DNA of 5,592 bases from Oscillospiraceae bacterium. Its GTDB lineage: Bacteria > Bacillota > Clostridia > UBA1381. The notes below the pieces were generated by a model. It searched no databases. It saw only the letters and a program-made list of their open reading frames with translations, and had not been told where the DNA came from. Every line of letters starts with the position of its first letter. Position 1 is the stretch's first letter. This document shows positions 1-5,592 of the stretch, one piece after another. The translations under genes were made by a program, and so were the position numbers. Where the stretch lies: the NCBI GenBank assembly GCA_015068545.1, contig SVKH01000099.1, forward strand, positions 1-5,592, in the 5' to 3' direction.

Positions 1-535
1 TAAAAGGGAAGAGTTGATTATAAAGAATGCAATACCTACGGCAGAGGGTGCCATAGAGATAGCCATGACGGAGATGCCGATAACTATTTATGGAAGTCGG
101 GTATTAGTTGTTGGTTACGGTAGGATAGGCAAAATGCTTGCGTCCCGATTCAAATCACTTGGTGCGGATGTTACAGTATCTGCGCGAAAGCATAAGGACT
201 TTGCCTGGATAGAGGAACAAGGCTGCGCGTACATACACACTATGGATATTGCGTCTTATATCAAGTCCTACGATATTATAGTAAATACAGTCCCATTTAC
301 GGTAATAGACAGGGATGCACTCAGCGAAATGAGGAAGGATTCTTTGATTATAGATCTTGCATCAAAGCCGGGAGGCGTGGACTTTACCTCGGCAAAGGAA
401 CTGGGCAAAAATGTAATATGGGCACTTTCTCTTCCGGGAAAAACAGCGCCTATCACCTCCGGTAAAATTATAAAAGACACAATATTGAATATTTTAACAG
501 AAATGGAGGTGCAAAATAATGGAATTAGCGGGTAA
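1..535 (+). CDS. dpaA: Dipicolinate synthase subunit A (DpaA/SpoVFA/DpsA), 5' truncated by window edge
   Basis: This is the C-terminal part of the larger subunit of dipicolinate synthase. With subunit B it converts the lysine-pathway intermediate dihydrodipicolinate (or its hydroxylated precursor) to dipicolinic acid in the sporulating mother cell. The frame is open from the left edge (first whole codon at 2) and 177 residues are visible. The B. subtilis protein is about 297 residues, so roughly 115-120 N-terminal residues lie outside. A TTG at 14 falls inside conserved protein (NAIPTAEGAI follows) and is not the start. Next comes a Rossmann nucleotide-binding fold with VLVVGYGRIGKML (GxGxxG at 113-130), typical of the NAD(P)-binding domain of this family. 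Later conserved stretches are IIDLASKPGGVDF and ALSLPGKTAPITSG. The stop overlaps the start of dpaB by 17 bases, which points to one operon and translational coupling. The family call is firm; the sporulation role is from known relatives. Confidence 0.93.
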   Translation, partial: KREELIIKNAIPTAEGAIEIAMTEMPITIYGSRVLVVGYGRIGKMLASRFKSLGADVTVSARKHKDFAWIEEQGCAYIHTMDIASYIKSYDIIVNTVPFTVIDRDALSEMRKDSLIIDLASKPGGVDFTSAKELGKNVIWALSLPGKTAPITSGKIIKDTILNILTEMEVQNNGISG

Positions 536-1097
536 AAAAATTGGGTTTGCCATGACCGGCTCATTTTGTACCTTTTCCACAGTAATCAAGGAGCTAGAGG
601 ATTTGGTGAAGTGCGGAGCTGATGTGTATCCGATAATGAGTGAGATTGCATACAGCACAGACACAAGATTCGGAACTTGCGCAAGCTTTAGGGAAATACT
701 TGAAAGTATGTGCCAAAAACCAATCATAAAATCGGTAAAAGAGGCAGAACCTATCGGACCAAAAGGCTATCTTGATTTATTGATAATAGCACCATGCACA
801 GGTAACACCCTTGCCAAGCTGGCGGGAGGTATAACCGACAGCTCGGTTACTATGGCGGCAAAAGCTCATTTGAGAAATCGTAAGCCTGTGTTGGTTGCTG
901 TATCCACTAACGATGGATTGGGCAATTCGGCAAAAAATATCGGAATGTTAATGAATATGAAGAATATTTATCTTGTACCATTTGGTCAGGACGATTTTGA
1001 GAAAAAGCCTAATTCTCTTGTGGCTGATATGTCAAAAATTATTGCCTCGGCAGAAATGGCTCTTTCCGGCAGACAATTACAGCCAATATTGTGCTGA
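519..1097 (+). CDS. dpaB: Dipicolinate synthase subunit B (DpaB/SpoVFB/DpsB), flavoprotein family
   Basis: This is the second, smaller subunit of dipicolinate synthase, acting with DpaA in dipicolinic acid synthesis during late sporulation. It has 192 residues, close to the roughly 200 usual for the family. The fold is that of the flavoprotein (phosphopantothenoylcysteine-decarboxylase-like) family. It opens with IGFAMTGSFCTF, a glycine/serine phosphate-binding loop near residues 8-19. The middle carries the family signature APCTGNTLAKLAGG followed by ITDSSVTMAAKAH, and the C-terminal part has PFGQDDFEKKPNSLVADM. The ATG at 519 is chosen because a full GGAGGT ribosome binding site (505-510) sits 8 bases upstream, inside the end of dpaA. 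The overlap with dpaA suggests coupled translation of the two subunits in equal amounts. In B. subtilis the operon is under sigma-K; its promoter here would lie left of the window. The gene ends in TGA and is followed by a strong terminator. Confidence 0.95.
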   Translation: MELAGKKIGFAMTGSFCTFSTVIKELEDLVKCGADVYPIMSEIAYSTDTRFGTCASFREILESMCQKPIIKSVKEAEPIGPKGYLDLLIIAPCTGNTLAKLAGGITDSSVTMAAKAHLRNRKPVLVAVSTNDGLGNSAKNIGMLMNMKNIYLVPFGQDDFEKKPNSLVADMSKIIASAEMALSGRQLQPILC

Positions 1098-1122
1098 TTA
1101 TATATAATAACCTAAGATAACC

Positions 1123-1174
1123 AGTGCCTTTTCTGATGAGAAGTCGGAAAAACAGGCACTATTTTAATTTTTTT
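1123..1174 (+). terminator. Intrinsic terminator of the dpaAB operon
   Basis: This is a composite hairpin starting 25 bases after the dpaB stop. The outer stem pairs AGTGCCT (1123-1129) with AGGCACT (1154-1160). After a three-base bulge (AAC, 1151-1153), an inner 7-bp stem pairs 1130-1136 with 1144-1150, with one G-U pair and a seven-base loop. A T-rich run ATTTTAATTTTTTT (1161-1174) follows directly. All this is read from the sequence. It should insulate secA from sporulation-specific transcription of dpaAB. Confidence 0.88.
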
Positions 1175-1224
1175 AATAAGTATTTAGAAAATTTTAGAAA
1201 AAAGTATAGTAATTTCTATCTGTT

Positions 1225-1242
1225 TGTGTTATACTATATAAT
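1225..1242 (+). promoter_or_regulatory. Probable secA promoter: extended -10 (TGTGTTATACT), with an overlapping TATAAT
   Basis: Between the dpaB terminator and secA, the sequence TGTG-T-TATACT (1225-1235) fits an extended -10 element (TRTGn plus -10 hexamer) of vegetative sigma-A promoters in Gram-positive bacteria. A perfect TATAAT follows at 1237-1242. No good -35 box is visible: the best candidate for the first -10 is TAGTAA at 1207-1212, with 3 of 6 matches and a 17-base spacer. An extended -10 can work without a strong -35. Transcription would begin near 1242-1250, giving a leader of about 50 bases. The assignment rests on motif match and position only. Confidence 0.55.
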
Positions 1243-1297
1243 AAGGTGTATAATAGGCACGGAAATGTGCATTAAATAAATAATCTGAGGTGAAAAA

Positions 1298-4060
1298 ATG
1301 GGACTATTTGATAAACTGTTCGGCACATATTCTCAGCGTGAGCTGAAAAGGGTTAAGCCGATAGCAGATAAAGTAATGGCACTGGAGGAAGAGATGGCAG
1401 CTTTGTCTGACAGTGAACTCAAGGCAAAAACCGGTGAATTCAAAAAAAGACTTGCAGATGGAGCGACTCTTGATGACCTGCTTCCTGAGGCTTTTGCAGT
1501 AATGCGTGAAGCTTCTTGGAGAGTTTTAGGAATGAAGCACTTCTATGTTCAGGTAATAGGTGGAGTTATCCTTCATCAAGGCAGAATTGCAGAAATGAAG
1601 ACAGGTGAAGGAAAAACCTTGGTTTCCACTCTTCCGGCATATCTAAATTCGCTAACAGGTAACGGCGTACATATCGTTACAGTTAACGATTATCTTGCAA
1701 AACGTGACTCGGAATGGATGGGAAAGGTATACAAGTTCCTGGGAGTATCTGTGGGACTTATCATTCACGATCTTACCAACGACCAAAGACGTGCTGCATA
1801 TGCTGCAGACATAACCTACGGAACAAATAACGAAATGGGCTTTGACTATCTTCGTGACAACATGGTGACATATAAGGAACAGCAAGTTCAGCGCGGTCAT
1901 AACTATGCTGTTGTGGACGAAGTCGACTCTATCCTTATAGACGAAGCAAGAACTCCGCTTATTATTTCCGGTATGGGTGATGCTGCCACAGACCTTTATA
2001 TGGTAGCGGACAAGCTAGTTAAGGGGATGTCAAAAAAGGTTGTAACCGAGGAAGACACCAAGGTACTAAGCGATGAGGAAAATTGCGATTACATCGTAGA
2101 CGAAAAGGCAAAAACAGCGACATTAACCCAAAGAGGTATAAAGAAAGCTGAGCAATACTTCGGTATAGAAAACTTAGCAGATCCTGATAATATGAAAATT
2201 CAGCACCATGTGACTCAGGCGCTGCAGGCAAACGGTGTAATGCATAGAGATAAGCAATACGTTGTACAAAATGATGAGGTAATGATTGTTGACGAGTTTA
2301 CAGGAAGAATCATGCCGGGCAGACGTTATTCTGACGGTCTTCATCAGGCTATTGAGGCAAAGGAAGGCGTAAAGGTAGAAAACGAGTCCAAAACTTTGGC
2401 GACAATTACTTTCCAAAACTATTTCCGTTTGTACAAAAAGCTTTCCGGTATGACCGGTACAGCTCTTACAGAAGAGGAAGAATTTCAGCAAACATACCGT
2501 CTTGACTGCGTAGAGGTTCCGACAAACAAGCCGGTAGCCCGTATAGACGAGCATGACAGTGTGTATCGTACCGAGCGCGGAAAGTATATGGCAATTATCC
2601 GCAAAATCAAAGAATGTAATGCAACGGGACAACCGGTTTTGGTTGGTACTGTAAATGTAGACAAGTCCGAAATTCTGTCCGCACTATTAAAGCGCGAAGG
2701 AATAAAGCATGAAGTTTTGAACGCGAAATATCACGCAAAGGAAGCGGAAATAGTTGCTCAAGCCGGTAAAAAGGGTGCGGTTACTATTGCTACAAACATG
2801 GCAGGTCGTGGTACCGACATTATCCTTGGCGGTAATGCTGAGTACATGGCGAAGCATGAGCTTAAAAAGCGTCTTATTGCGAAAAAGGCAGAAGACGAGG
2901 AAATGAATGACGACAGAATAGATATGTTGATGACAGAAGCAACAGGCTTTGCAGAGACAGATGATGCAGAGATTTTAGAAGCAAGACAAACATATCGAGA
3001 GCTTAACGAGAAGTTTAAGGCAGAGCTTCATGATGAACAGGAAGAGGTAAGAAATCTTGGCGGTCTATTTATTATAGGTACCGAGCGTCACGAATCTAGA
3101 CGTATCGATAATCAGTTAAGAGGTCGTGCAGGTCGTCAGGGAGACCCTGGTGCATCTAAGTTCTATCTATCATTGGAAGATGACCTTATGCGTATTTTTG
3201 GCTCAGACAAAGTTAAGAATATGGTAGCTAACCTTGGTATCGCAGAGGATGAGCCTATAGAGGCAGGCATCTTGAATAAATCAATTGAAAATGCTCAAAA
3301 GAATATAGAAGGCAGACACTTCGACGCACGTCGTCATGTGCTTCAATATGACGAGGTAATGAATGAGCAAAGAAAGATGATTTATGTACAAAGACAAAGG
3401 GTTTTAGATGGAGAAGACATCTCTTCCACAATTCAGTCTATGATAGAATCCATCATAGATTCTGCTCTTGATGATTATATTGGAATTACCGAGATACCGG
3501 AAGAATGGAATATAAAGGCACTTACCGAGTTTGCTAATCAATACTTGATGGCAGCAGGAGAATTTGAAATAACTCGCGAAGAGCTTGAATCAATCTCCAA
3601 GGAAGATATGCGCGAAAAGCTTTTGGATATTGCCCACAAGAGATACGAGGAGCAATGCGAGCTGTTTGGCGAAAATATGCGTGAAATTGAGCGCGTAATG
3701 ATGCTTCGAGTGGTAGATACATTGTGGATGGATCACTTGGACGAAATGGAGCATGTAAAGCGAGAGATAGGTCTTCGTGCTTACGGTCAGCATGACCCTG
3801 TACAAGAGTACAGAACGGTGGGAAGTGACCTATATGACGGAATGCTGGAATCTATCAAGCGTGATACTGTAAGATATGTACTTGCAGTAAAACCACGTCC
3901 ACAGGTTGAGATAAAGCGTGTGCAGGTGGCAAAGCCTATCGAAACAGCAGGAGATGGAAGCTTGCAAAAACGCGGAGTATCTGTTAAGAAAACTCCTGGC
4001 AGAAACGATCCATGTCCTTGCGGATCAGGCAAAAAGTATAAGCACTGCTGTGGAAAATAA
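1298..4060 (+). CDS. secA: Preprotein translocase ATPase SecA, with long insert in the second ATPase lobe
   Basis: SecA is the ATP-driven motor that pushes unfolded preproteins through the SecYEG channel at the cytoplasmic membrane. The 920-residue protein starts at ATG 1298, 5 bases after GAGGTG (1287-1292). Walker A is TGEGKT (102-107). The DEAD-type Walker B is DEVDSILIDEARTP (207-220). The preprotein-binding domain follows at roughly 225-375. The second ATPase lobe has MAGRGTDIILGG (501-512) and the arginine-finger motif GRAGRQGDPG (609-618). The helical scaffold and two-helix-finger region contain LRAYGQHDPVQEY (from 826). The tail ends in the zinc motif NDPCPCGSGKKYKHCC (Cys 906, 908, 917, 918), the usual SecB/ribosome/lipid-binding tail. 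All key motifs are intact. The protein is about 80 residues longer than B. subtilis SecA (841). Nearly all of the excess is a charged, helix-prone segment at 513-586. A terminator-like hairpin follows, then prfB, a common neighbour of secA in Firmicutes. Confidence 0.99.
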   Translation: MGLFDKLFGTYSQRELKRVKPIADKVMALEEEMAALSDSELKAKTGEFKKRLADGATLDDLLPEAFAVMREASWRVLGMKHFYVQVIGGVILHQGRIAEMKTGEGKTLVSTLPAYLNSLTGNGVHIVTVNDYLAKRDSEWMGKVYKFLGVSVGLIIHDLTNDQRRAAYAADITYGTNNEMGFDYLRDNMVTYKEQQVQRGHNYAVVDEVDSILIDEARTPLIISGMGDAATDLYMVADKLVKGMSKKVVTEEDTKVLSDEENCDYIVDEKAKTATLTQRGIKKAEQYFGIENLADPDNMKIQHHVTQALQANGVMHRDKQYVVQNDEVMIVDEFTGRIMPGRRYSDGLHQAIEAKEGVKVENESKTLATITFQNYFRLYKKLSGMTGTALTEEEEFQQTYRLDCVEVPTNKPVARIDEHDSVYRTERGKYMAIIRKIKECNATGQPVLVGTVNVDKSEILSALLKREGIKHEVLNAKYHAKEAEIVAQAGKKGAVTIATNMAGRGTDIILGGNAEYMAKHELKKRLIAKKAEDEEMNDDRIDMLMTEATGFAETDDAEILEARQTYRELNEKFKAELHDEQEEVRNLGGLFIIGTERHESRRIDNQLRGRAGRQGDPGASKFYLSLEDDLMRIFGSDKVKNMVANLGIAEDEPIEAGILNKSIENAQKNIEGRHFDARRHVLQYDEVMNEQRKMIYVQRQRVLDGEDISSTIQSMIESIIDSALDDYIGITEIPEEWNIKALTEFANQYLMAAGEFEITREELESISKEDMREKLLDIAHKRYEEQCELFGENMREIERVMMLRVVDTLWMDHLDEMEHVKREIGLRAYGQHDPVQEYRTVGSDLYDGMLESIKRDTVRYVLAVKPRPQVEIKRVQVAKPIETAGDGSLQKRGVSVKKTPGRNDPCPCGSGKKYKHCCGK

Positions 4061-4071
4061 TTTAAAAATTT

Positions 4072-4101
4072 AAGAAATGCCCATTTTCGGGCATTTCTTT
4101 T
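4072..4101 (+). terminator. Terminator or attenuator hairpin between secA and prfB
   Basis: This is a perfect 11-bp inverted repeat: AAGAAATGCCC (4072-4082) pairs with GGGCATTTCTT (4089-4099) around a six-base loop. It begins 12 bases after the secA stop. The T-run is short, since most of the Ts form the descending arm of the stem and only TT follows before a G. Termination is therefore probably partial. I see no convincing promoter between the hairpin and prfB, so incomplete termination would let secA transcripts continue into prfB at a reduced level. The structure is seen directly; its efficiency is inference. Confidence 0.75.
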
Positions 4102-4113
4102 GTAGAAATATTG

Positions 4114-4119
4114 AAAGGA
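4114..4119 (+). promoter_or_regulatory. Ribosome binding site that sets the prfB start
   Basis: AAAGGA lies 8 bases before the ATG at 4128. It supports that start over the in-frame ATG at 4077, which is buried in the ascending arm of the secA-prfB hairpin and has no ribosome binding site. Confidence 0.75.
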
Positions 4120-4127
4120 CTGTAAAA

Positions 4128-5249
4128 ATGTTAGAGTACGAACAGTATAGATTGGACTTGCAGGCTTTGGAGCAGAGAATAAACGATCTGGAAATCTCGT
4201 TGGATATAAAGGGCAAGCTGGCGAAGATTGAGGATTTGGAAAAGCAGGCATCGGCTCAGGATTTTTGGGATGATATGGAAAATTCTCAAAAAGTTCTGCA
4301 ACAGACCAAACAGCTAAAGGACAAGGTTGACGCCTACAAAAGGCTGAAACAATCTTGGGAGGATGGGCTTGTTTTGATTGACCTTGCCAACGAGGAAAAT
4401 GACGAATCCATGTTGGATGAGGTAAAGGTGGCAGTGGATGAAATAACTGCGACTGTGGAAAAAATGACACTGGAAACTCTTTTATCAGGAAATTACGACA
4501 GATGTAATGCGATTATGACTTTCCATTCCGGTGCAGGCGGAACAGAGTCTCAGGACTGGGTACAGATGCTGCTAAGAATGTATCAGATGTATGCCCAGAA
4601 AAACGGATACACAACCGAAACAATCGATATTCTGCCGGGCGACGATGCAGGTATTAAAAGCGCTACAATATCTATAAACGGACTTAATGCTTATGGATAC
4701 TTAAAGGCAGAAAAGGGCATCCACCGATTGGTAAGAATCTCGCCTTTTGACGCATCTGGCAGACGTCATACATCCTTTGCATCCATAGAAGTTATGCCAG
4801 AAATTGACGATGAAATAGAAATAAACATCCGACCGGAAGACCTTAAAATAGACACCTACCGTTCATCAGGAGCAGGCGGTCAGCACGTTAATAAAACTGA
4901 CTCTGCTGTACGAATCACTCACATCCCAACAGGTATAGTTACAGCGTGCCAAACTCAGCGTTCACAGCACCAGAATAAGGACTATGCTATGAAGATGCTT
5001 AAGGCGAAGCTTGCGGAATTGGCAGAACAGCAGCAAAAGGAAAAAATAGAGGATATAAAGGGTGTACAAAAGGAAATTGCATGGGGAAGCCAGATAAGGT
5101 CCTATGTATTCCATCCGTATAACCTTGTAAAAGACCACAGAACAGGCTTTGAAATGGGAAATATTGGAGCTGTTATGGATGGTGACATAACCGGATTTAT
5201 CAACGCATACTTAAAGGCAATGAGCCTTGGACAATTAGAAAATAAATAA
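4128..5249 (+). CDS. prfB: Peptide chain release factor 2 (RF2), single-frame gene without the programmed frameshift
   Basis: RF2 recognises UGA and UAA stop codons in the ribosomal A site and triggers hydrolysis of peptidyl-tRNA. The 373-residue product has normal family length. Domain 1 is an N-terminal helical, coiled-coil-like region (about 1-110). The codon-recognition domain carries the SPF tripeptide (205-207) within RISPFDASGRRHTSF, the RF2-specific reader of UGA. The catalytic GGQ (250-252) lies in SSGAGGQHVNKTDSAVRITH. The C-terminal part has IAWGSQIRSYVFHPY and VKDHRTGFEMGN. Residue 246 is Ser, unlike the less active Thr variant of E. coli K-12. The start at 4128 has AAAGGA upstream. 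An extension to an in-frame ATG at 4077 would add 17 residues (MPIFGHFF...) translated from a terminator stem, and is rejected. Near codon 25, where relatives carry CTT-TGA-C, this gene reads TCG TTG GAT, so no frameshift is needed. Expression probably depends on read-through from secA. Confidence 0.98.
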   Translation: MLEYEQYRLDLQALEQRINDLEISLDIKGKLAKIEDLEKQASAQDFWDDMENSQKVLQQTKQLKDKVDAYKRLKQSWEDGLVLIDLANEENDESMLDEVKVAVDEITATVEKMTLETLLSGNYDRCNAIMTFHSGAGGTESQDWVQMLLRMYQMYAQKNGYTTETIDILPGDDAGIKSATISINGLNAYGYLKAEKGIHRLVRISPFDASGRRHTSFASIEVMPEIDDEIEINIRPEDLKIDTYRSSGAGGQHVNKTDSAVRITHIPTGIVTACQTQRSQHQNKDYAMKMLKAKLAELAEQQQKEKIEDIKGVQKEIAWGSQIRSYVFHPYNLVKDHRTGFEMGNIGAVMDGDITGFINAYLKAMSLGQLENK

Positions 5250-5315
5250 AAAAAAGATATAATCTCTTAATAATCGGAAACATCGGTTAAAAAGGGATTA
5301 TATCCTTTTTATTTT
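5248..5315. terminator. Bidirectional terminator shared by prfB (+) and spoIIID (-)
   Basis: A long hairpin lies between the convergent genes. The main 13-bp stem pairs 5256-5268 with 5292-5304 and has one G-U pair. After a two-by-two A/A internal loop, a second 7-bp helix pairs 5271-5277 with 5283-5289 (two G-U pairs) around the loop AAACA. On the right is a T-rich run, CTTTTTATTTT (5305-5315). On the left, eight As (5248-5255) give an eight-U run when read from the minus strand. This is the expected design for a terminator acting in both directions. The prfB stop codon (5247-5249) touches the left A-run. The hairpin is more A/T-rich than the dpaB one, but longer. Confidence 0.85.
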
Positions 5316-5349
5316 GCCGTATTTTCTGCTCAGGCTGGGCATAAACGCT

Positions 5350-5592
5350 TCAGACTTTGCTGTTTGCTATTTTTCTGTATTTTTCCTTAGTTGCCATACC
5401 GCCGCGGATGTGTCGCTCTGCCTTGTTAATGTCAAGGATCCGATGTACTTCCTTGGCGAGTGTTGGGTTCACTTCTGCAAGCCTTTCGGTTATGTCTTTA
5501 TGAATCGTGCTTTTAGAGATATTAAAATGTTTCGCTGCCGCACGAACAGTAGATTTATTTTCAATTATGTAATTTGCAACTTCTATGGTACG
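5350..5592 (-). CDS. spoIIID: Sporulation transcriptional regulator SpoIIID, N-terminus cut by window edge
   Basis: SpoIIID is a small DNA-binding protein that activates and represses many mother-cell genes during sporulation, between the sigma-E and sigma-K stages. Reading the minus strand from 5592 gives 80 residues ending in TGA (5352-5350). The B. subtilis protein is about 93 residues. The visible start, RTIEVANYIIENKSTVR, aligns with its N-terminal region, so only about 8-10 residues are missing to the right. The helix-turn-helix is VRAAAKHFNISKSTIHKDI, followed by TERLAEVNPTLAKEV. The basic C-terminal helix, AERHIRGGMATKEKYRK, matches the family's second DNA-contacting region. The tail after it is shorter than in B. 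subtilis. The gene converges on prfB and shares a terminator with it. Its promoter is outside the window. I recalled the B. subtilis sequence for this comparison and did not compute an alignment. Confidence 0.95.
   Translation of the reverse strand, partial: RTIEVANYIIENKSTVRAAAKHFNISKSTIHKDITERLAEVNPTLAKEVHRILDINKAERHIRGGMATKEKYRKIANSKV

Noticed and set aside
1257..1270. A small hairpin GCAC...GTGC in the secA leader, a possible regulatory structure
   Set aside because: The stem has only four base pairs, there is no T-run, and it does not pair with the ribosome binding site. It is too weak to support a riboswitch or attenuator.
1136..1279. A 47-codon open frame in the dpaB-secA gap (begins MRSRKNRHYF), a possible SecM-like leader peptide for secA
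   Set aside because: It starts inside the dpaB terminator loop, has no ribosome binding site, and runs through the terminator T-run and the putative secA promoter. A transcript from that promoter would not contain its start. The composition (Phe, Tyr, Asn, Lys, Ile) is what A/T-rich non-coding DNA gives.
2174..2632. A 152-codon minus-strand open frame inside secA
   Set aside because: It is fully antisense to conserved SecA domains, with no ribosome binding site or family resemblance. It is a shadow of the coding strand.
3437..3459. A perfect 8-bp inverted repeat (TCTATGAT / ATCATAGA) inside secA
   Set aside because: It lies within coding sequence for an Ile/Ser/Glu/Asp-rich helix (IQSMIESIIDSA) and has no T-run. 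It is readily explained by codon content and chance.
4077..4127. An in-frame 17-residue extension of prfB starting at ATG 4077
   Set aside because: The ATG lies in the stem of the secA-prfB hairpin without a ribosome binding site, and the extra residues have no counterpart in RF2 proteins. ATG 4128 has AAAGGA at the right distance and gives the normal RF2 N-terminus.
3787..4470. A 227-codon minus-strand open frame across the secA 3' end and prfB 5' end
   Set aside because: It is antisense to two certain genes and spans their terminator. The product is proline- and cysteine-rich, with no recognisable domain, as expected for the reverse strand of biased coding DNA.

Overview
The window comes from the chromosome of a low-GC, endospore-forming Firmicute, most likely a member of the Clostridia. 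The evidence is two dipicolinate synthase genes and a SpoIIID regulator, together with strong GGAGG-type ribosome binding sites, A/T-rich gaps and T-rich intrinsic terminators. The form of SecA (920 residues, long charged insert in the second ATPase lobe, C-terminal zinc motif) resembles what I recall from Oscillospiraceae/Ruminococcaceae-type clostridia. That family-level placement is inference.

Layout, left to right. Positions 1-1097 hold the 3' part of dpaA and all of dpaB. They overlap by 17 bases and encode the two subunits of dipicolinate synthase, which makes the spore-core calcium chelator in the mother cell. A strong composite terminator at about 1123-1174 closes this operon. A short A/T-rich gap with a probable extended -10 vegetative promoter leads into secA (1298-4060), the motor ATPase of the Sec translocase. 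An 11-bp terminator-like hairpin separates secA from prfB (4128-5249), which encodes peptide chain release factor 2. A long hairpin with T-runs on both sides (5248-5315) ends prfB and also the convergent minus-strand gene at the right edge. That gene (5350-5592) is a nearly complete spoIIID, which encodes a mother-cell sporulation regulator. It lacks only its first few codons.

The window therefore places a housekeeping pair (protein export and translation termination) between two mother-cell sporulation loci. The boundaries are clean: a terminator lies at each transition, and the only promoter I can point to is in front of secA. prfB has no visible promoter of its own and probably depends on read-through from secA. 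The clearest departure from the textbook is that prfB is read in one uninterrupted frame, without the autoregulatory +1 frameshift found in B. subtilis and E. coli.

I see no mobile element, CRISPR array, tRNA, rRNA, riboswitch or unknown multi-gene system. This is an ordinary core-genome region with a few regulatory details worth checking.
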